From NCBI RefSeq assembly GCF_013004105.1, contig NZ_CP053085.1, positions 1,550,001 to 1,614,000 of the forward strand: a DNA stretch of 64,000 nt, given 5' to 3'. Shown here one piece after another: positions 1 through 7,959 of the stretch. The position numbers and the translations under genes were made by a program. The DNA is from Gemmatimonas groenlandica. Lineage in GTDB: Bacteria > Gemmatimonadota > Gemmatimonadetes > Gemmatimonadales > Gemmatimonadaceae. Numbering within the stretch: position 1 is the first letter of the stretch; every line of letters begins with the position of its first letter. The notes below the pieces were generated by a model that saw only the letters and a program-made list of their open reading frames with translations, was not told where the DNA came from and searched no databases.

Positions 1-75
1 CGCTTGTTTCCGGTACTCACGCAACTTCCGTCGGCGCCGACGAGTGCGTCGGAACTCGCGGCGGCGGGTCGGTGA
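1..75 (+). CDS. C-terminal tail of an upstream gene (partial)
   Basis: Frame 1 is open from the window edge to a TGA at 73-75 and ends LPSAPTSASELAAAGR, an Ala/Ser/Pro-rich tail of the kind found at protein C termini. The stop lies 7 bases before the ATG of the next gene, as expected for an operon partner. Frame 3 is also open to a TGA at 78-80, so the choice of frame is uncertain. An ABC ATPase partner would fit the next gene, but nothing visible proves it. Confidence 0.3.
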   Translation, partial: RLFPVLTQLPSAPTSASELAAAGR

Positions 76-82
76 GCTGACC

Positions 83-1372
83 ATGTACATCGGGGCATTG
101 TTCCGGCTGTTCTGGCGGCCGGCGGCACTGTCGGCGCTGTTCCTGACGTCGCTGGCTGCGATGGCGCCATTTGCGATGTTCGGCGAGCAGGTGCGCGCGG
201 TGCAGTCGGCGGTGCACTTGGGGCTCACGTTGCCGCTCATCGTGGGAGTGCTCGCGTCGAGCGCGGCCGACGAGTTGTTGAGGCAACCAGGGAGCTGGAT
301 GCTTCCGGGGCTCAGGAGGTCACTGGCTGCAGGTGACGTGTTGATGGTGCTCGCGCTCAGTGCGATCGTCGGTGTGGTGGCGTGGCGTGCGGGCGGAGCC
401 GCTTTGGCGGTGGGTGTGGCGATGATTGCCCCGTTCTGGTACGCGGTTGGTGGTGCTGCCCGGCTGGCGGCGAAGCGGCCGAAGTTGATTGGCGCTTCGG
501 CGCTGGTGGTGCTCGCAATGGCGGCGGCTCCGGCCCTGTATACGCGGGCGGTCACCGGTGCCCTGCCCTTGGCCGCTGCCGTCGCCGCCTGCGCGACGGT
601 GCTGCTGATGCGGGCGCGGTGGTCGCCCGGCGTGGCGCGGATGCGGGCAGCAGTGGGCGAGCCGGAGGCGCTGCTGTCGGGTTCGACGGCGGTCTTCTCG
701 CGTGCGCGCGCGATGAGCCCGCCGGGGCACCTCGACGAAGGGCGTATGCCCACGCTTGCGTTCTGGGTGCGGGCGGCGGCGTACGAGCACATGGCCGGCG
801 GGCGGACGGCGTTCACGGTGAGCGGCGTGATGATGGCGGTCATTACGCACCTGTTCCAAACGCCGGTGCCGCTCGCGCTGATGTCGGTCTCGCAGCGCGG
901 ACTGCAGTTGGGTAGCGCGTTGGTATATCCGATCAGTCGCCGCGAGCGCGCTACGATTCTGTACGTGTGCAACGCGATCGACATTGCGTTGCTGGCGTGT
1001 TGTTTTACCGTGACCTACGTGGCGTTGCGGGCGGTACATGCGCCGACGGTGTCGTTCATGGCGTCACTCGCGCAGGGCGTGTGGCCCGTGATGTTGGCGG
1101 CGGCAGTGGCGTTGGCGCCGATTCTGCAGTGGGCGCGGATACGGGGCCCGATCCCGCCGTCACGCGCGTACCGCTTCATGGGATATGCGTTTGCGTTCAT
1201 GTTCGCCACGATGGCGCTCGGATTTGGCGCGGAGAAGTTGTTCGACGCGCAGCGCGGCATGCTGCCGGCGCTGGCGATGATCGTTGTCGTGGGCGTGGTG
1301 GTGCAACTGGTGCAGTTGGCGGCGCTACGGTGGGTGTATGCACGGGCGGACTTGGTGGCGCCGTTGGCGTAG
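83..1372 (+). CDS. Multi-spanning membrane protein, possibly ABC-2-type permease
   Basis: A 429-residue protein made largely of hydrophobic Ala/Val/Leu segments, with roughly ten or more membrane spans. It is an integral inner-membrane protein. Near residue 285 a loop reads YPISRRERATILY, which resembles the short cytoplasmic P-x-SRRE loop seen in ABC-2-type export permeases. That is the only functional hint, and a substrate cannot be named. I chose the ATG at 83 over the GTG at 44 because the extra N terminus is Arg-rich and overlaps the presumed end of the upstream gene. It converges on the phospholipase-D-like gene with only a 29-base gap. Confidence 0.75.
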   Translation: MYIGALFRLFWRPAALSALFLTSLAAMAPFAMFGEQVRAVQSAVHLGLTLPLIVGVLASSAADELLRQPGSWMLPGLRRSLAAGDVLMVLALSAIVGVVAWRAGGAALAVGVAMIAPFWYAVGGAARLAAKRPKLIGASALVVLAMAAAPALYTRAVTGALPLAAAVAACATVLLMRARWSPGVARMRAAVGEPEALLSGSTAVFSRARAMSPPGHLDEGRMPTLAFWVRAAAYEHMAGGRTAFTVSGVMMAVITHLFQTPVPLALMSVSQRGLQLGSALVYPISRRERATILYVCNAIDIALLACCFTVTYVALRAVHAPTVSFMASLAQGVWPVMLAAAVALAPILQWARIRGPIPPSRAYRFMGYAFAFMFATMALGFGAEKLFDAQRGMLPALAMIVVVGVVVQLVQLAALRWVYARADLVAPLA

Positions 1373-1401
1373 CGATCGCTTTACCTTGCCAGCCGACGCA
1401 A

Positions 1402-3101
1402 CTACGCTTCGTCCGACGTCTCGAACTTCTTGCGACGACCCGACGCGGCCGTCCACTTCTTCTTCGCTGACGCGAAGAACATTTCACGCCGTCGTGTCTT
1501 GAACGCCCCTTTCCTGAAGTACGACTTCGTCCACACGTCCGCTCCGCTGTCCCGCTCGTCGAGGAACGCGCCTGTCGCATCTCCGCCCTTGGCTTCGATC
1601 TCGTTGGCGACGTCGCGGAAGTAGAAGTGCCGGAAGAGGCGATCGAACTCCGTGAGATAGATGTCCGCGATGCGGGGAACGCCACGAATGAGTAGCATGT
1701 TCTCGTCGTTGGACTCGAGCGAGTTCTTCGAGTAGTTGGCGGAACCCGTGCAGACGAGCAGATCGTCCGAGAGCGGATCGATCAGCAGAATTTTTGTGTG
1801 GATAAAGAAGATGTTTCCCTGCTTGCGGTAGTGCTCCTCACGCGCGAACCACTTGTCGAGGCTGAAGTTCTCGATGCGCACCTTCTGAAACTGCTTGTTC
1901 TTGTACATCGAGGTCTTCCCAAGCTCCGCACCATAGGCGACCACCAGATCACGGTCGCTGCGCAGCTGCGCGGATTCGGCCGCAGTCGGTCGTTTCTCCA
2001 GCATGACAAAGCGAAGAAAGCTCCGGTCCTTCGTGAGCCGCGGAAGCAGCCGTTCATTGATGCCGAATGCGCCGGTGAACATCACGCCTTCGGCCGCGTC
2101 CTCGATGCGGTTCCCATACCAGTCCAGCATGTTGCTGGAGTGTCGTGGGGAAAAGACCACGGGCACTGGTGAGGAAGGGACGAGCTCCGGTGGATGCGGA
2201 GACAGTGCGACGACCGCGTTTCGCGCCTTGGCCAGCGTCGGGTCGAGCGAGAGCGCTTCGAAATAGTCGTAGTATGCCTGCGCGACGTGGCGGTCCTCGA
2301 CGATGAGTCCGACGTTGCTCTGGCCGAGGAAGCCTGATGGCGTGATGTTCGTCGAACCCGTCCACACCGCATGCGGCACGGTCTTCCGCACGCGCACGAA
2401 GAATTTGTTGTGCGGAATTTTCGGCTTGGTGCGCGGATAGAGCACCTGCTTGCCCTTCGAGCTGCGAGGGAGTTTGGCGGTGGCGATCGCCGCGCTGTTC
2501 ACGTCCGTCTCGTGATAGCTGAGTCGCACGCGAACGCCTCGCTTGATCGCCGCTTTGATGGCGATCAGCACCGGCTGATACGTGAACTCGTACACACAGC
2601 CGACAAGCTCGTCGCCCTTCGGGATGCAGTCGATGAAGGCGATGCATGCCTCCGCCAGTCCGCGAGAGAGCCACTTCGTGACCGGCACATCCAAGTCGTC
2701 CACGTGGTCGGCGGGTGACACATCGCCGAACTCGCGCGAGAAAGCCTGGCTCGCGATCGCTCCGCGATTGAACCACACGCCATGGCCATCGACGACCTCC
2801 TCCGCCTCCGTTCGCACCTCGACCTTGAGAGCGTCTGCGGCGTCGTCACTCAGCGAGCCCGGCGTCCCGTACTTCGGAATGATCCGGAACAGGTACGTCG
2901 TGTCTGGTTCGGCGGTGTAGTCACTCCAGAGAAAGATCTGGATCGGGTCGGTCTGCCTTTCGTCATGCGCCAGATTGCGAAGCCCCGCAAGCCTTGCAGT
3001 CGTTTGGGACTGCAGTCCATGGCGAGGAGAATGGCTCTCGTACCGGCTATGCCTCGTGCCTGAAACCCACCACTGGTGCTGCGAGCAATATCGGAACGCA
3101 T
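1402..3101 (-). pseudogene. Phospholipase-D-like protein, frameshifted near its N terminus
   Basis: The downstream frame carries two PLD repeats. The first reads HNKFFV then GSTN and lacks the usual Asp of HxKxxxxD. The second, HTKILLID then GSANYS, is complete. Such proteins hydrolyse phosphodiester bonds. The conserved N-terminal part is split over two frames. From an ATG at 3101 with a GAGG ribosome site, one frame reads AGTRAILLAMDCSPKR then GLRGFAIWR. The rest (DPIQIFLWSDYTAEPD, then LFRIIPKYGTPGSL) continues in the frame of the main ORF. The switch lies near 2950-2965. The main frame has no ATG, GTG or TTG until GTG 2817, which would delete this conserved block. So this is either a one-base error, a small out-of-frame deletion or a decayed gene. 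No convincing slippery site is present. The PLD family call is firm; functionality is doubtful. Confidence 0.7.
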
Positions 3102-3237
3102 GAGTGCCTCATCGGAAGCATCGTGAGACCCCCTCGCTCCGGAACCCGACGGAACTTTGGAGCCATTTTCGGAATATGTCTCTTTCCACCGCTCTCGTCT
3201 AACGGGCGCGACCACCGACGCCTCCCTCAGGATCGCC

Positions 3238-4497
3238 ATGGCCACGACCGCTATCGACGCCGACACGATGACCGAGCAGTTCGCGGCGGTCCGAGGCGCC
3301 ACCGAGGCGCTGTGCGACCCCCTCGAGGTCGAGGATTTCGTCGTCAGCAGCATGCCCGATGTGAGCCCGACCAAGTGGCACCTGGCCCACACCACGTGGT
3401 TCTTCGAGACGTTCGTTCTTGCTCCGCATCTCCCCGAATACCGCGCGCTCGAACCGCGGTACGCGTTCCTGTTTAACTCGTACTACGTACAGGCCGGTGA
3501 GAGGCACTGCCGCGCCCAGCGGGGCCTCGTCACACGCCCCACGGTGCGCGACGTCTTCGCGTACCGTTCGTATGTGAACGATGCGATGATGACCCTCCTG
3601 GACCGCGTCGGCAACGATCCGTCGCATCCCGCCAGCGCCGTGATCACGCTCGGCATGCACCACGAGCAGCAGCATCAGGAGTTGCTGCTGACGGACATCA
3701 AGCACGTGCTGTGGACGAATCCGCTACGACCGGCCTACCGGTCGGATGCGCCGGCGCCGGCCCCAGCGACGGCGCAGGGCTGGATCCCGGTTGCCGAAGG
3801 GGTCCATGACATCGGCCACGACGGCCACGGGTTCGCGTTCGACAATGAGGGGCCGCGACACCGCGTGTACGCGCAGCCGGCCGAACTGGCGCGGCGACTG
3901 ACCACGAACGCCGAGTATGCCGCGTTCATCGCGGACGGCGGCTACCGGCAGCCGGCGCTCTGGCTGAGCGCCGGCTTCGCGGCCGTGCAGGCGGAGCGCT
4001 GGTCGGCACCGCTGTACTGGGAGCTGGTAGACGGGGCCTGGCACGAGTTCACACTGCATGGCCTTCGTGAGCTCGACCCACAGGCGCCCGTGACCCACCT
4101 GAGTCACTACGAAGCCGACGCCTTCGCCCGATGGTCGGGGGCGCGACTGCCCACCGAGGCGGAGTGGGAAATCACGGCACCGGAACCGTCCGCCGTTGGC
4201 CGTTTTGCCGACTCGGGAGCGGGACATCCGTCGGCCGACGCCACCGACAAGCCCCAGCAGTGGTACGGCGACGTGTGGCAATGGACGCAGAGTGCCTATC
4301 TGGCGTATCCCGGGTTTCGCCCGGCGCCCGGGGCCATTGGCGAATACAACGGGAAATTCATGAGTGATCAGTGGGTGCTGCGAGGCGCCTCCTGTGCGAC
4401 TGCCTCGTCTCACGCGCGTCGCACCTACCGCAATTTCTTCCCGAGCGATGCGCGCTGGCAGTTCACCGGCGTCCGGCTGGCGAGGGACGTCGCGTGA
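3238..4497 (+). CDS. egtB: Ergothioneine synthase EgtB (iron sulfoxide synthase)
   Basis: A 419-residue protein with an N-terminal DinB-like domain and a C-terminal FGE-sulfatase domain, the EgtB layout. It catalyses O2-dependent C-S bond formation between hercynine and a thiol donor (gamma-glutamylcysteine or cysteine). Likely iron ligands are H51 (WHLAHTTWFFE) and H142/H146 (HEQQHQE). The FGE part shows ARLPTEAEWE, GDVWQWTQS and WVLRGASCAT. The ATG at 3238 has AGGA five bases upstream; the longer reading frame to 3157 adds a non-conserved leader. The stop overlaps the egtD start by four bases. No egtA, egtC or egtE lies nearby, so the thiol donor may be cysteine and the C-S lyase must be elsewhere; both points are inference. 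Confidence 0.93.
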   Translation: MATTAIDADTMTEQFAAVRGATEALCDPLEVEDFVVSSMPDVSPTKWHLAHTTWFFETFVLAPHLPEYRALEPRYAFLFNSYYVQAGERHCRAQRGLVTRPTVRDVFAYRSYVNDAMMTLLDRVGNDPSHPASAVITLGMHHEQQHQELLLTDIKHVLWTNPLRPAYRSDAPAPAPATAQGWIPVAEGVHDIGHDGHGFAFDNEGPRHRVYAQPAELARRLTTNAEYAAFIADGGYRQPALWLSAGFAAVQAERWSAPLYWELVDGAWHEFTLHGLRELDPQAPVTHLSHYEADAFARWSGARLPTEAEWEITAPEPSAVGRFADSGAGHPSADATDKPQQWYGDVWQWTQSAYLAYPGFRPAPGAIGEYNGKFMSDQWVLRGASCATASSHARRTYRNFFPSDARWQFTGVRLARDVA

Positions 4498-5474
4498 CCG
4501 CTCCCCTCCTTGTCACCACCGATGCCGTCGACGCGCGGCTGCGGAGAGAGGTGATCGCCGGGTTGAAGGCCACCCCGCGCACATTGCCGGCGACGCTGTT
4601 CTATGATGCGCGCGGCGCGGCCTTGTTCGAAGCGATCTGTCATCTCCCCGAGTACTACCCGACGCGCACCGAGCAGGAAATCCTTTCGGCGCATGCCGGC
4701 GACTTGGCCGACTTGATCGGACCGCGGGCCGCGATCATCGAACCCGGCAGCGGTGCGGCCACGAAAGTGCGGCAGCTCCTGCGCGCGCTGGACAACCCGA
4801 TCGCCTACGTGCCGGTGGATGTGGCGGAGGAACAGTTGGCGCGTGTCAGCGCCGAGCGTGCCCGGGAGTTTCCGGCGCTCCGCGTGCGCGCGGTGCTCGG
4901 TGACTATCGCGATGCCATTCCGCTTCCGCCGCTGCCGGGAGACGCACGCCGCGTCGTGTTCTTTCCCGGTTCGACGATCGGCAACCTGCAGCCGCATGAG
5001 GCCGCGCATTTCCTCCGCGACATCGCGGCGGTGGTCGGCCCCGACGGCGGCTTGGTGCTGGGCGTGGATCGCCGCAAGGACCCGCGCATTCTGCACGCCG
5101 CGTACAACGACGCTGCCGGCGTGACCGCGGACTTCAACCTCAATGTCCTCACGCGTCTCAACCGTGAGTTCCGCGGCACCTTCCACCGCGCTGCATTCCG
5201 GCACCGCGCCTTCTTCAACGACGCGGAGAGCCGAATCGAGATGCATCTCGAAGCCGTGTCCCCGCAGACGGCCCGCGTCGAGCACCTCGAATTGTCCTTC
5301 GCCGCCGGTGCGACCATTCGCACGGAAGTATCCTACAAGTACGACCGCGCTCGTCTCGATGCGGTGGCTGCGGCTGGCGGCTGGCGCGTCGTCGAGTGTT
5401 TCACCGACGCGAAAAACTGGTTCTGGGTCTGCTGGCTGGTGCCGGTGGGCGACACCTCTGAAACGAGTCTGTAG
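4494..5474 (+). CDS. egtD: L-histidine N-alpha-methyltransferase EgtD
   Basis: A 326-residue SAM-dependent enzyme that trimethylates histidine to hercynine, the substrate of EgtB. Family blocks are clear: FEAICHLPEYYPTRTE, the SAM-binding IEPGSGAATKVR, VPVDVAE, FFPGSTIGNL and LVLGVDRRKD, then YNDAAGVTADFNLNVL. Length matches the family. Translation starts at GTG 4494, inside the egtB stop (GTGA overlap), so the two are translationally coupled. The next gene begins two bases after its stop, which places egtD second in a six-gene operon. Confidence 0.95.
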   Translation: MTAPLLVTTDAVDARLRREVIAGLKATPRTLPATLFYDARGAALFEAICHLPEYYPTRTEQEILSAHAGDLADLIGPRAAIIEPGSGAATKVRQLLRALDNPIAYVPVDVAEEQLARVSAERAREFPALRVRAVLGDYRDAIPLPPLPGDARRVVFFPGSTIGNLQPHEAAHFLRDIAAVVGPDGGLVLGVDRRKDPRILHAAYNDAAGVTADFNLNVLTRLNREFRGTFHRAAFRHRAFFNDAESRIEMHLEAVSPQTARVEHLELSFAAGATIRTEVSYKYDRARLDAVAAAGGWRVVECFTDAKNWFWVCWLVPVGDTSETSL

Positions 5475-5476
5475 TC

Positions 5477-5758
5477 ATGAAGGCCATCTGGAAAGGCACC
5501 GTCGTCGCCGAATCGGCTGACACCGTCGTCGTCGAAGGCAATCACTACTTCCCACTCGCGAGTCTGGATCGACAGTACGTGGTCGACAGCAGCCATCAGA
5601 CCACCTGCTCGTGGAAAGGCGTGGCGAGCTATTACACGCTGCGCGTGGACGGTGCCGACAACGCGAATGCTGCATGGTACTACCCCACGCCGAAGGCCGG
5701 GGCGGAGTCCGTCGCCGGCCGCGTCGCGTTCTGGAAGGGCGTGCAGATCGAACAGTGA
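5477..5758 (+). CDS. DUF427 domain protein
   Basis: A 93-residue single-domain protein of the DUF427 family. Family blocks are KAIWKGTVVAES, GNHYFPLASL, SHQTTCSWKGVASYYTL and AAWYYPTPKAGAE, ending VAFWKGVQ. The biochemical role of the family is not established. It begins two bases after egtD and overlaps the next gene by four bases (GTGA), so it is made together with the ergothioneine enzymes. A second, longer DUF427 protein lies just downstream of the operon at 9678-10235. A role in ergothioneine handling is suggested only by position. Confidence 0.85.
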   Translation: MKAIWKGTVVAESADTVVVEGNHYFPLASLDRQYVVDSSHQTTCSWKGVASYYTLRVDGADNANAAWYYPTPKAGAESVAGRVAFWKGVQIEQ

Positions 5759-7167
5759 GTCCGCCAACCCTGGTGGACGCCGCCGTCATCGGGACCGGAC
5801 AGGCAGGTCCGTCGCTTGCGACAGGCCTGGCCTCGCGCGGACTCTCGGTGGCGATATTCGAGGGCGGAGCCCTAGGGGGAAGTTGTGTCAATGTGGGCTG
5901 TACGCCCACCAAGACGCTTCGGAAAACCGCGCGCGTTGCGCATCTCGCCCGACGCGCTGCCGACTTCGGCGTGCAGGTGGGCGACGTACGCGTTGACCTC
6001 CCCGCGGCGCTCGCGCGCATGCGCGGTGTCGTCACCCGATCCCGCAGCGGCCTTGAGAGCTTGCTGACCGGAACGCCCGGTGTATCGCTCGTGCGAGACT
6101 GGGCCCGTTTGGAAGGACGCGCCCCGGACGGCCGGTTCGTGGTGCGTGCGCGAGACGCGCAGTGGCACGCCGCGCGCGTCTACCTCAACGTGGGCACGGC
6201 ACCATCGTTGCCGCCGATCCCCGGACTGCGCGACGTCGCGGCGTTGACGAATGACTCGCTCCTGGCACTCAACGAGCTGCCTGCGGAGCTGGTGGTCATT
6301 GGCGGAAGTTACATCGGCCTCGAGTTGGGGCAGCTGTATGCGCGGCTCGGCAGCCGCGTAACCATCCTCGAGGCAGGACCGGCAGTGGCGTCTCGCGAGG
6401 ACGCCGACGTTTCGGCCCGCATCACCGCGATGCTCGAGGCCGAGGGGCTGCACATTGTCGCGGGCGTGAAGATCTTGACCGTCTCGCGCGACGCCGACGG
6501 TCGCGTGGCGGTCACCCTGCGTCGTCCCGACGGCACTGCGGATGAGCGCGTGACGGGAACACATCTGCTGGTCGCGACCGGACGCCGTCCCTGCACCGAT
6601 GGACTCGGTCTCGACACCGTCGCTGTGGCGATCGATGCCCAGGGATACGTGCCCGTGAACGGAGCACTCGAAACGTCAGTCGCTGGCGTGTTCGCTTTGG
6701 GCGACGTCAATCGACGGGGCGCTTTCACGCACACGTCGTATCAGGACTATGAGATCGTGTTGGCCAATCACAACGGTACGCCGCGCACGGCCGACGGGCG
6801 CATTACGACCTATGCGATGTACACCGATCCGCCGCTCGGGCGCATCGGCATGTCGGAGACAGAGGCGCGGCGCGCGCTCGCCGACGGTCGGCACTTTCTA
6901 CAGACGACCATCGAAATGGCCGCCGTCTCCCGCGCGAAAGAAGAAGGCGAGACGACGGGCGTTATCAAGCTCCTCGTTGATGGTGACACACATCGCTTCG
7001 CCGGGATCACGATGCTTGGCATCGGGGCCGACGAGGTCGTGCAAGTGATCGCCGCGATGATGGCGGCCGACGCGCCGTACGAAGTGCTGCGCGACTTCCT
7101 GCCGGTCCATCCCACGATCACCGAATTTTTTCCGACGATGCTTGGGCGCCTCAAGCCGCTCAGTTAG
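5755..7167 (+). CDS. FAD-dependent pyridine nucleotide-disulfide oxidoreductase (MerA/Lpd-like)
   Basis: A 470-residue class I flavoprotein disulfide reductase. The N terminus has a FAD-binding VIGTGQAGPSLATGLA. The redox pair is in GGSCVNVGCTPTKTL (CxxxxC). The NAD(P)H site is VIGGSYIGLELGQ, the second FAD motif is VFALGDVNRRGAF, and the C-terminal HPTITEFFP supplies the dimer-interface base (HPTxxE). It lacks the N-terminal heavy-metal domain and the Cys-Cys tail of true mercuric reductase. Start GTG 5755 overlaps the DUF427 stop. Genetic coupling to egtBD suggests a thiol or disulfide substrate such as oxidised ergothioneine; that is inference. A general NAD(P)H disulfide reductase is the safe call. 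Confidence 0.88.
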   Translation: MSPPTLVDAAVIGTGQAGPSLATGLASRGLSVAIFEGGALGGSCVNVGCTPTKTLRKTARVAHLARRAADFGVQVGDVRVDLPAALARMRGVVTRSRSGLESLLTGTPGVSLVRDWARLEGRAPDGRFVVRARDAQWHAARVYLNVGTAPSLPPIPGLRDVAALTNDSLLALNELPAELVVIGGSYIGLELGQLYARLGSRVTILEAGPAVASREDADVSARITAMLEAEGLHIVAGVKILTVSRDADGRVAVTLRRPDGTADERVTGTHLLVATGRRPCTDGLGLDTVAVAIDAQGYVPVNGALETSVAGVFALGDVNRRGAFTHTSYQDYEIVLANHNGTPRTADGRITTYAMYTDPPLGRIGMSETEARRALADGRHFLQTTIEMAAVSRAKEEGETTGVIKLLVDGDTHRFAGITMLGIGADEVVQVIAAMMAADAPYEVLRDFLPVHPTITEFFPTMLGRLKPLS

Positions 7168-7206
7168 CGACTCCGGGCATTTCGCCCTTCTCTTTCCTCC
7201 GCGCTC

Positions 7207-7959
7207 ATGTCGCTCACGCTCGAAGCCCGCCACCTGGGTCACCGATATGGATCGGTCGTCGCCCTCGACGACGTCAGTTTCGTGGTGCCGGCGGGAACGG
7301 TCGCTGCGATCGTGGGCGAGAGTGGGTCCGGGAAGACGACAGCACTGCGGTGCTTCAACCGACTCGTGACTCCGGATACTGGTGACGTGCGCATCGGCGA
7401 CAGCGGTGTCGAATCGGAGGCCATTGATGCGCTGCGCCGTCGTATCGGATTCGTTCCGCAAACGGGTGGACTTCTGCCGCATTGGAGTGTGCGTCGCAAT
7501 GTCATGCTCGTACCGCGTCTCACGGGAATGGAAGATGGGAACACTGCTGCGTGCGAAGCGCTCCGCCTTGTGGGACTTCCCGATGAGACGTTCGGCGATC
7601 GCTTGCCGCGCGACCTCTCGGGCGGTCAGCGTCAGCGCGCGGCACTCGCCCGCGCCCTCGCCGCGCGGCAGGAAGTGGTGCTGCTCGACGAGCCGTTCGG
7701 TGCGCTCGACGCGATCTCGCGCGCCGAGATCCATGGCGTGTTCGAGACCGTGCGCGCGGCGCGCGGCTTTACGGCGCTGCTCGTGACCCACGACCTCGCC
7801 GAGGCGGCGCGGTTGGCCGACCTCGTCATCGTGATGCGCGCCGGTCGAGTGGAACAGGCGGCACCCTTTGCCGCACTGCGGGACGCGCCCGCGACGCCGT
7901 ACGTGGCCGCACTGGTCGCCCGGGCGCGCGACGGCGCGCGCGCGATGGAGCCGGCGTGA
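7207..7959 (+). CDS. ABC importer ATPase, OpuCA/ProV family, EgtV-like
   Basis: A 250-residue ATP-binding subunit with Walker A GESGSGKTT, Q-loop IGFVPQTGG, signature LSGGQRQRAA, Walker B VVLLDEPFGALD and H-loop LLVTHD. It is of the quaternary-amine (glycine betaine/choline) type, but has no C-terminal CBS domains; it ends soon after the ABC fold. The start ATG is 39 bases after the flavoprotein gene. Its stop overlaps the partner permease by four bases. Partner architecture and position in an egtBD operon point to ergothioneine or a related betaine as cargo. Ergothioneine is itself a trimethylammonium betaine, so the family fits. Substrate is inference. Confidence 0.88.
   Translation: MSLTLEARHLGHRYGSVVALDDVSFVVPAGTVAAIVGESGSGKTTALRCFNRLVTPDTGDVRIGDSGVESEAIDALRRRIGFVPQTGGLLPHWSVRRNVMLVPRLTGMEDGNTAACEALRLVGLPDETFGDRLPRDLSGGQRQRAALARALAARQEVVLLDEPFGALDAISRAEIHGVFETVRAARGFTALLVTHDLAEAARLADLVIVMRAGRVEQAAPFAALRDAPATPYVAALVARARDGARAMEPA

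Noticed and set aside
382-915. Long open frames on both strands inside the first membrane-protein gene
   Set aside because: Gly/Arg/Ala-rich translations typical of shadow frames in GC-rich DNA; the hydrophobic frame is clearly the gene.
5755-7167. Mercuric reductase (merA) in a mer operon
   Set aside because: No N-terminal metal-binding domain, no Cys pair at the C terminus, and no merR/T/P neighbours; the operon is egt.
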